A stretch of 64,000 bases of DNA from Trichosporon coremiiforme. Lineage: Eukaryota > Basidiomycota > Tremellomycetes > Trichosporonales > Trichosporonaceae. The notes beneath the pieces were generated by a model. It was not told where the DNA came from. It did not search any database and was given only the letters and a program-made list of their open reading frames with translations. A program made the position numbers and the translations under genes. The stretch spans positions 1,210,851 to 1,274,850 of the forward strand of contig BCJJ01000011.1 of NCBI GenBank assembly GCA_039545355.1, in the 5' to 3' direction. Positions 55,602-64,000 of the stretch are shown here, one piece after another. The stretch's first letter is position 1. Each line of letters opens with the position of its first letter.

Positions 55602-58600
55602 TTTTGTTGCTTAGAAGCGACAGAGGCCGCAGATTAAGATTAGGGTAGTCGATGCAGACGTGAGCAGCAAAGGTGACGTACGGCGCGTCGATGCAGTTCG
55701 ATAGATGTGTAGCGAGTATATGACGAGTGGTGACAACCGGACAGTCACGCTTGATGGAGATCAAAGGGCGCGAAAGTGCGGGAAGCGTAGGAAGTGCAGG
55801 GAAGGCGAAGTCAAAGTGGGGAGGGGGGAAATGTTGGAAGCACCGGGAGGTTGCAAGATTGCAGGGCGAAAAGTTGTAGAGGTAGCGAGCAAGAAAGGAA
55901 GAGGTTTGTCGAGAGTTGGAAGAGTTGGTGCGAGGCGAACGAAAAAAGACCAAGGACAAGTGAACGAAGGCCGGAGCTGGTGTAGTCTGTGAAGAGAGAG
56001 AGAGAGAGAATGGGGGGAATGATGAGTCGCGAGCTTGGGAAGCGTGCAAGAAATAAGGAGTGGGAGCGTCTGGCGCGTCTCTGTGTCTGGCTGCGTCTTT
56101 GTTAGCCGTGTGAGTGCGCAGATGAGCAGAGTCGCAGAGTCGGAGCAGAGAGAGAGAGAGCTGAAGGAGTGCTCAGGCCTGGGCTGCCATCGGACGGGCT
56201 AGTGACATGGGAGTTTTGGGAGCTGGGGGAGCTTTGGGTCAGGCGGTTCTGCGCGTGGTGCGGTTTAAGCTTTGCTGAAAGCAAGTCGCGTCTTTGGTGT
56301 GTTTCTGACCCTGTGACTCCCTGCGTCGCCCTGCGTTCCCTGCGTTCCCTGCATTCCCTGTGCCTTTCCTCTCCTCGTCACTCGACGCGATGCTTGCTTC
56401 TGCGCACGACCGCACGCGAGCATGCGAGCATCGACTAGGCTCAGCATGCACCAACGCCACACCTCTGTGCAATCTGATTCATCCCGACGCACCCTGCACT
56501 CCCTGCAATGCGAGGCGCCCCTCAGGAAGGCATGCACTCGTCAATGTCCTGTTTACGTTGCTGCCATTGATGGTCCTGCGCATCCTGGTCTCTCTGCTCC
56601 TGCTGCGATCCTGCAAGCAAGATGCGGGCACCACTCTGCTCGACGCGACATAAAGGGATCGAGGGTGCGCATCTTGGGGGGGAACGATCAGTGGAGCTCG
56701 ATATGCAGCATCTGTAAGAACACCGTAGGGTCGAGAGGGACGAACGACGGTCACCGAGTCATGTAAAGTCGTCTTCCCCGGACGGCAGCACGACAGACGA
56801 ACGGCCATCATGTGAGCCTACGAATCGAGTGGAACAAGAGTACGTACGTGCGCCCGTGCATGTCTGGTAAGTTGGAAGTGAGTACGCAACTCGTACGTGA
56901 GAGTTGAGCAGGTGTCCCGGCCCAGCTGCCCAAAAACTCAGGCCCCATTCTCACTTTTGGACATGGCCCGCGGACCATCGGCCCCGCCCGAGGGTGCCTA
57001 TGTTGGCTAATCTTAAAAGACTGGGTTCCGGGTCTGCCGTTATCGACCTCGTTCTGGTTTCTTCACCCGGAGCACGCGCGTTCATGCTGTGCCTCCCCGA
57101 CTGAATGCGCGCGCATCGCGCAGGTAGGGATATCGAGGAACGCGGTACGCAGCATCGATGTGCGGACATTCAGTCGCAGACACCGCGCTCTGCGCTCTGC
57201 GGTTCTCTGCAGCAGTAGAGGAAAGGGAGGCAGGTACGCAAGAGGTACCCCGGTGATCGCGTTCCTGACCTACGCTGCCTGGTTGCCTGGGCAGTCTGGG
57301 ACTGACCGGGGTGTACCCAAGCAGCCCGAACGTATGGGTCTGGGGAAGAATGATCCTGCTATCCTGCAGGACTCGGGTGACCCTTCAAGATCACTGCCCA
57401 CCCCCATTCAATCAGGCTTGCCCGAACGCGAGGCCGCACGAAAGCACGAGCATACGAACGCCGGCTCGGTAAGCAGCTCCTGCAGGCTCTGCACGTCCTC
57501 AAGCCTCAGAACCTTGCATGAGGAATTGAGGTGCGCTTTCATTGAGGTACATTGTCCTTTGAGGTCTGAGGTTTTCCGGCTGTGTAAAGTTATGATTAAT
57601 GCGACTATGAGGAAGCCACACGCGTTACGATATTGCATCTCGGAGCTTAGACCAGGTCGGCACAAGTCTAGCAACAAGCCATGGCGCCTTATTAGCTGCG
57701 CATGATCAGTCACGAGTTTGGGCAGAAGCCTATACGCTAAAGACTGTCCGATACTCCGTCCGTCCTTCTCCTCACCAGTGAACGAGAAAGTGCGTGAGTG
57801 CCAGTTCCGTCGAGTTCGCCGATTCGAGCCCCGGCTCTGGGATATCTGGATACGGCTACTGGCGGCTTTGCGGGACAGAACGTGGGAACTTTGCGCCAGG
57901 GCCAGCGCACGCAGGTGGTAGCGAGTAAGCATGGGTGGGTGCACGGCCGTTGCGATCCTCACCCGAGCTCTCTGCCCTGGTGCACCTGTAGAGGGGAGAA
58001 GGGAGTCACCGACGCACCGCGCACTGGCTGTCCTTGAATGCGACTCGCTGTGGGCAGCCTGCCCCGGCTTTGGGTTTACCGTCCTCGTGCACCCTGCATT
58101 CGAAGCTCGATTGAGGCGCAGTGTCCTGCGCCATGTTGCGGGTTGATACGCTGGGGAAGTCGTGCTTCTGCGCCGCCGACGCGAGCAAGGGACGGCCCCA
58201 GGGCATGCCGACGTCGGCCAGCGATAACGCGCACGGGTGACACTGACACAGGCTGCATTCAGTCATTGAGGGGGGGCTGCTCTAGACGAGGGTGTGCCGA
58301 GGGTGCGATGAGGGAAAGTGCGAGGGTCACCGAACGTGGTCTTCCCTACACAGAGCGGGTTCACCAATCGCAACAGGGCATTGGAAGACGACGAGTTCCA
58401 GTGGCTCACGCGTCCCCACTACCCTTTCATTATACCCATCGCCCAAGAATGTTGAGTAAAGTTCAGCGGCGTGCGGCGGGGGCCACACGCACCGCAACAG
58501 CTTCTAAAGCTTAGCGAGGTGAGGCTGAGACCTGAGCCACCACCAGCCCAGTGGGCCATGCCCTGCCCCGATCTCTCCATACATCGATACGCGCATGCTT

Positions 58601-60039
58601 TTTTTGACTTTTTTCTTGGGCGTCGCGATTGCCCGACCTGGTCATGCCTCCTCCGCTAGTAGCTTCAAGCCCTGGGTTTGTCTTGGCTATGCGCCGACGA
58701 CTGTCGGCCGGCCGGCGTGGCGGGCGCTAGTCCGCTGGCGTCCTGGCTCGGCGGGCAGCTTCGTCCTCTGCAGGCGTGACAGATTACTCTCTGAGGCAAC
58801 TCAAGGCGACTGATCAACTGAGGTCTGAGCTCAAAGGCCGGGCATGCCGGAGCTAACAGAAGAAGATCTGTCTGAGCCTCCGCCTCACACCACTAGTGCG
58901 CTCAGATCTCGATCATGCGATCACGGCCTGATCGTGATCGAGCGGCATGTCTGCATATCTGCATAGAGCATGCAGAATACACGTTGGCCCACGCTGATTC
59001 CAGCGAAGCACGCCAAGCACGTTCCAACGAGCATCGTACGGCAGTAAACGGGCATGCATGACCATGGTTCCTTTGTCCTTCGGCATTCACGGCCGGACGG
59101 ACACGCTTGTCATGTGTAGTGGCGGGTTCCTTGCCAACTTAACTCTCTAGGCGTGACGTTGTTACCTGACCGCTGGCCGCTGGCTTGTGAACTGAGTTAC
59201 TCAGCGAGGGTGCGCCGAAGCGCTGCGAAGCCATGCGAAGCGCTGCAAGGCCATACGAAGCTTCTTACACGTCACCACAAGCTTCGGCCGCAACCTTGTC
59301 CTTTCGCTTCCTTGCATTCCTTTCCAGTTCTTTTGAGTGGTTGGGTGCGAGGCGAGCGTGATCCTAGAAACCGTAACTGTCATTACCCCATGCGGAGATC
59401 AAAGCGAAAATACCAGCCTTGCCAGCCTTGTCGCTCGTTGCTCGAAACATGTCTGTGAGCGGCCAGTGATGAGACAGCGTATCAGCCTCCTACCGTTCCT
59501 ACCAACTCTACTCCGCCCGCACGCCGCACGCACGCCCCATGCCCGCCGCACGCCCACGTTTCAACGCCGGCCAACGCCGGTCTCGAGCTTAACGCTCAGG
59601 CCGGCACCCACCAGCGCGCAAGCGATGATCGTGATCAATGCGTTTAAAAATGAAGTGCCTAGCACTCCTTCACAGTTCGCTCGCTTCGCTCGCACCCCTT
59701 ATTCTCCTTGCACCCTCGGCAGCTCGGCAGAATGACTCAGGCATGATTGCACAAAGATGCACAGATGCATTTTCTTCCTGGTCAACAGAAGATCGGCGAC
59801 CACGCCTCCGTCGCGTCTGTCGCGGTCGTTGCGCTCTTGCGCTCCGACTCCAACCCTCCCCATTATACCAAGTTCTACTACGGGATTATTATGGTCCGTC
59901 ATCTCACCTCATTCAATGCTGGTATCGCCGCTTCGCGCTTCCAGTCCTTCTGCTCTCCGATACTCCGTACACTCCACACACTCCGTACTCTGTTCGCGGA
60001 ACGAGCCAGACAGGTCGGAGACTCGCTCCGCTCGCGAGG
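55602..60039. other. Gene-free 4.4-kb stretch with simple repeats
   Basis: The part next to the Ser/Pro-rich gene (55602-56170) is its leader or promoter, with GA-runs at about 55992-56008 and 56146-56160. A short 9-10 bp CCCTGCGTT repeat runs at about 56309-56363. A weak 8-bp inverted repeat (CGATCACG/CGTGATCG) lies near 58920-58942. Open frames here lack motifs and splice support. Confidence 0.5.
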
Positions 60040-61927
60040 TTACGTCTTGTCCTTCTTCCTCGGCTTCTGTCTTCCCTCTCTCTTCGCGACTGCACGCGCC
60101 AGCTTGAGACCGCACGCGTTGCACAGGTCCTTGACGCCGTTCTCGCCCTTGCGCCATTCGGGGGACTCGCGCGTGCCGCATCCGCGACACTTCTCGACGT
60201 CGCCGGGGGGTCGCACGAGCGGACGCGAGCTGCTGCCCGTTGGCCTTGGCTGGGCTGGGGCTGCGTCGTTCATCCGTCCAAAGCCGGGACCGTAGCCGGG
60301 CGCACCGTAGCCAGGACCACCTGGCGGTCCTGGGGGAGGGTAGTCGCGGCCGAACTGGGAGGATGACGGATAGCTGTTGTCGAACTCGCTCTGTTGGGGA
60401 CGCCACTCGCCTCCGCCGGCGACGACAGGCGAGGTCGCTGGTGATGGCTGCTGCGGGGCGGACCACGCCTCGGTCGTGCCAGATGGGCGCAGCTCGATCG
60501 TCTTCTTCGTCTGGTAGCACGCGAACACGAGCGAGCCATAGGGGATGAACACGCTGTTCACGTGCCGGTACACGCCCTCAGTGCGGATCGAGTGCTCGGC
60601 GCCGAAACGCGTCGTGCAGTTCGTGCGCACCTCGCCCGGTTTGGTCGTCAGCATGCTTGGGTCCATGTCGACACCGCGCATCAGCTCCGCATATTCCTCC
60701 GCGTCATACATCCCGTCACCGTGCCCGGGCGCGTTGGGTGGCCGCGGGGGTGGCCACGAGAAGAGAAGACTTGGCGGCTGGTGCGGCCCGCCCGTCGCTT
60801 GCAGCTGGAAGACACGCGTCGGCGGATACCGTGTCCGTGCGGGAAGGACGACGTTCGACGCAACCGCCTGTTGCAGCACCTGTATTTGCTGCACGGTCAG
60901 TGACATCCCCACAACAAAGCGAAGCTTGGCTCACCTCTTCAGGGAACATAGTCCCCGCACCACAGTAGTTAGACCAGCCCTCGTGTTTGCGTTGCGGGTC
61001 ATTATTGGCTTGCGGGTCCCGGTCCTTGATCGCATGAAAGAAGGCGAGCAGCAGCCCATCCGCGACCCAGTTCAGCACCAGGTCGATAACCAGGTACTCT
61101 GCGTTCTCCATGATCTTCTCTAATTCTGGGGGTCGCGACACCTCCTGCGGCTGCGCCCCGAGCATCGTCCTCACACGCGATAGGCGTGGAAATCGCATCC
61201 TGTCTTGGTCAGCGCCAGCGCCCTCGTGCCGAACCGGCCGACCTCGGCCGAACGCGGACTCACCTCGTAACACTTCCTTGCAGGTCATCGTTCTGGATTG
61301 CACTCGCCAGGTCCTTGCGTGCCTCTGCGATCATTAGTTCGGCTCCGTAACCAGTGGCGGTGGGTTGACGTCAGGCGGAGAGTGGAATGCTGGTAGGATT
61401 TTGAACGGCGATGCACCGTCCGCATGCCCGCACACCCCCAATGCAAGCACCGACGAGTGAGGCATGTTCCGTCGTATGCAGATGTGTGTTCTGTAACGAC
61501 GGCAGGGTGTGATGCAATCGTTTGCGCCACCGTGTACCACGGGTTGGGGCAACGGATGTGTGCGTGTGTGTCGCTGAGTGATGGTCCCCTGCGGCAATCG
61601 ATTGCGATAGTAGCAGGCCCGCGGCGCGCCCGGTCGATCGTCAACGTAACAATGCCACTCACGTTCGCGTTCCGCTTCGTGGATGAACTCGATGACACCG
61701 TGGTCGGTCAGAGCGATATTCTGAGCGCCGAGATGCGTGCTGAGAACTGGGTCGAGGTAGGCAAATTTGAGCTCGAGTCGATTCTGCCCGCTCCCATCGG
61801 CGTTGTAGGTGGGCACGAGCAGAGCCCAGTAGCATCGGACTCCACCCAGAGGCTGCACACGAGGATACGGTTGCGAGGAGGACGGAAGTTTAAGAGGGAC
61901 GAGTTTGTTGTCGCGATCGAGCGTCAT
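60040..61927 (-). CDS. GATA zinc-finger regulator with PAS-like N-terminal region
   Basis: Exons 61663-61927, 61264-61324, 60935-61199 and 60040-60888 encode 479 residues. The GATA finger is at about 429-453 ([20 protein letters not shown] then [12 protein letters not shown]), four Cys in the CX2C-CX2C pattern, followed by a basic tail ([14 protein letters not shown]). The N-terminal half has PAS-like signature segments rebuilt across introns: [20 protein letters not shown] then [13 protein letters not shown] and [21 protein letters not shown] plus GATA plan recalls White-collar-2-type regulators, but I do not see enough to call it WC-2. The PxPxG/Tyr-rich linker is at about 330-420. A 338-nt first intron is unusually long. 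An upstream ATG at 62213 (MSAPPGAV) could begin an extra first exon. Confidence 0.85.
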
Positions 61928-63172
61928 GGGAGGAAGCCGTTTGCGGATTCGGGGGAGGACGTCATCGACGGTGAGACGGGGTGATCGAGAGTGTCAACAA
62001 GCAACAAAGACGTCGGCGACCGCGGGAGGATGTCGGAAGGAATGGAAATACGACGCGTGTGGGGATGCGGGACGCGGGGATGTTGGGGATTGTTGATGCA
62101 AGAAGTGATCGAGATTGGTGACAAACGGGACGGCGGGGTGGTCAGTGAAAACGTCACCCGGTGTTATGCGATGCGAAGGACAACTTACGACGGCTCCGGG
62201 TGGCGCGGACATGGCGCGTGCAGATGCGCGCAGGCGAAGGCGGGGCGGTGAGGGAGGAAGGGGCAGGAGGACGGGACGTGCAGCTGGGATGGGTGCACGG
62301 CTGACGTTAAGGCGATGGGATGAGGGAACGAAAGATGGATGATGGTGATTGTAGCGAGTAGGGGCCAAGCAATGTGATCGGCGAGACTTCGATCGCACCT
62401 GTGTCGGATCGGATTTGGGTTTGTGGCTGCGGCGTTTTCGATTGCGCTGGTGCACGATTAGTGTTATCTACCTCTTGCCCAAGGGCGGTGGCGACTGCTT
62501 GCCGGGGCAAGTTGGTCAGCAAGCGGAGGATAGGAGGATTGCAGAAGCAACTGAGACGGTGGATGCATCATTGACTCAGAAGGCATGGGTGCGGCCGGCA
62601 GGCGGAGCTCTCAAGGTCAAATGGTGAAATGCTGAAATGCCCATGGCGGCCACCGACGCTCGTTCCTACAGGGAGTTAGCCAGCCAAACCGCCGCCAGCT
62701 CAGCCAGGCAGGCGCGAAGGCGCCGAGTCATGTACCTTCCTTCGCCCTGTTCCTCCGTGCACTCCAACATCGGCAAGCACAGCAGACAGCCCGCAGAAGA
62801 CGCGCAGACGCCGCGGACTAGTCACCCCTTGTTGTCCCCTTTGTCCTAGTCCTGGGAAGCCTGGCAGGTGATTTCGGTCATTTCCACCATTGCCCCTTTC
62901 GGAAATTTTCGATCACCCGCAAACCGTATCATCCTCACCGCCGGCTGTGCGGCACTGCCAGGTATCTCGAGCTAAGCTAAGCTTGGCCCCAGTCGGCCCG
63001 GCGCTATCTTGGGCGTCGACTCCATCATCACGATCGCGCCATGCTAGTGCATCGTAGCGCATAGCTTGCTCCTCGCTTCATAATGCTTGCATGCATACGT
63101 CTCCTCACAGTCAAGTGGACTCCCCTCCTGGCGTCTCAGGCTCAGATGCCGCAAGCCGGATCTGATGCCAGC
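61928..63172. other. Promoter/leader of the GATA gene and 3' flank of the next gene
   Basis: The 61990-62190 interval read on the minus strand is C/T-rich and almost free of AG dinucleotides, which fits a leader or a long leader intron. No further gene is supported up to 63172. Confidence 0.45.
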
Positions 63173-64000
63173 TCATGCCGGTGTCAGCGCGTTGGCGACA
63201 TCACGGACGATTCCGATCAGATCGGCAGGTCCCATGCTCTTGGTCGCCGTGACAGCAGCGTCGAGGCGCCCTCGGGTCGCATCATCTACTGTCACTCCGT
63301 CATCGACGCGCCAAGACACCGACACATACGGAGGTTCCGGAGTCGCCTGTATCTCCAAGAGCAGCGCCCCGTCGGCATCTTCACTAAGCGGCATACTGAC
63401 GCGCATGCTCTGCTGGAGGAGCATGGCACTGACCGGAATGTCAGAACGTGCTGGGGATATTAGCCGCGGAGAAACATACTTGGCAATCACTCACCGCCCT
63501 CGAGCTCTGAGATGTCAACCATCTCGGCGTCGTCGCCCTCGGCACCGTCGCTAGCGTCGTTTGCTTGCTGCTCCGCCTGGCTCTTGAGCTTTGGCGGCGG
63601 GAACGCAGTGTTGATCAGCTCGTTCAGAACGGCCTGAACTCTCAGTGCAGAGCAGACACTTCCGACGGCCTCCCAAGTGCCCGGAGCGGCGATCCTTCCT
63701 ACTACGAAGCCCTCTGGTCCTGGGTGCCCCATAGACCAGTGCTGTTTCAGGCTCTCAGTCGGGTGCACGAAGTCCGTGTTGTACGGGAAGATGGGCACGG
63801 CCGCCATGCCCATAGATTCCACTGCTCCTTGGTACTGTTATCAGTGGAAAGCGTACGATCTAACTTACCACAAGACCTTCGGCTTTAACAGACGCCGACC
63901 ACGCCTTGGACTCGCCGTCCTCCGGACCAGGGATAGCCCATGTCCGACGCACCACGATTCCCTTCCCTGAGGAGCACGGCTCCGGGTACTCGTCGACGGC
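63173..64000 (-). CDS. Unrecognised protein, 3' part only (5' truncated by window edge)
   Basis: Exons 63869-64000 (continuing beyond the window), 63495-63834 and 63173-63450 keep one frame through two short introns (34 and 44 nt). The segment reads VDEYPEPCSSGKGIVVRRTW, then YQGAVESMGMAAVPIFPYNT, FVVGRIAAPGTWEAVGSVCS and an acidic linker. The final block is VSAMLLQQSMRVSMPLSEDA to IGIVRDVANALTPA. It looks like a folded, intron-containing housekeeping gene, but I do not recognise the family. The N-terminus is outside the window, so the size is unknown. Confidence 0.7.

Noticed and set aside
59638..60366. 242-codon plus-strand ORF with a hydrophobic start
   Set aside because: It overlaps the GATA-finger exon in antisense, and the upstream part has no motif.

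Overview
This window looks like nuclear DNA of a basidiomycete fungus, most likely a Tremellomycetes yeast. That placement is inference: no rRNA or other marker is present to prove it. The supporting features are GC-rich coding sequence, many short introns (about 35-120 nt, usually GTGAGT/GTAAGT donors with CTAAC/CTGAC branch sites and CAG/TAG acceptors), CT-rich leaders, an intron inside histone H3, a velvet-family regulator, and an ER Hsp90 ending in HDEL. Almost every gene had to be rebuilt across introns. All exon junctions given were checked for reading-phase agreement.

Layout. 1-1.5 kb: 3' end of an unknown plus-strand gene, and a convergent gene for a secreted I9-type protease inhibitor-like protein. 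1.5-8.3 kb: gene-free. 8.3-12.7 kb: a velvet regulator with a long CT-rich leader and a ~310-residue Asp-Pro-Arg repeat tail. 13.3-14.9 kb: guanine deaminase. 15.1-20.9 kb (minus): one 12-exon gene for a ~1,780-residue two-RRM protein. 22.4-25.9 kb: NOP10, a GT31-type glycosyltransferase (minus) and tubulin cofactor A. 26.2-35.6 kb (all minus): M64 metallopeptidase, coatomer gamma (SEC21), an MDR oxidoreductase and tRNA ligase TRL1. 36.3-45.0 kb (plus): a UFD4/TRIP12 HECT ubiquitin ligase and an ER Hsp90. 45.2-50.6 kb (minus): isochorismatase-like hydrolase, histone H3, DDAH-like amidinohydrolase and a TPR protein. 50.6-53.4 kb: gene-free, with a cluster of a TCTCAAAT octamer. 53.4-55.6 kb (minus): a serine/proline-rich protein of unknown function. 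55.6-60.0 kb: gene-free. 60.0-61.9 kb (minus): a GATA-finger regulator with a PAS-like N-terminal part. 63.2-64 kb (minus): 3' part of an unrecognised gene.

Most genes are housekeeping genes: snoRNP, tRNA splicing, COPI traffic, ER folding, ubiquitin, tubulin folding and chromatin. They form no pathway cluster or operon. No transposon ORF, tRNA, rRNA or CRISPR array was recognised. The parts that look least ordinary are the velvet protein's repeat tail, the large two-RRM protein, the I9 domain split by an acidic insert, the ER Hsp90 with paired ACGTGACGC promoter repeats, and the octamer cluster.
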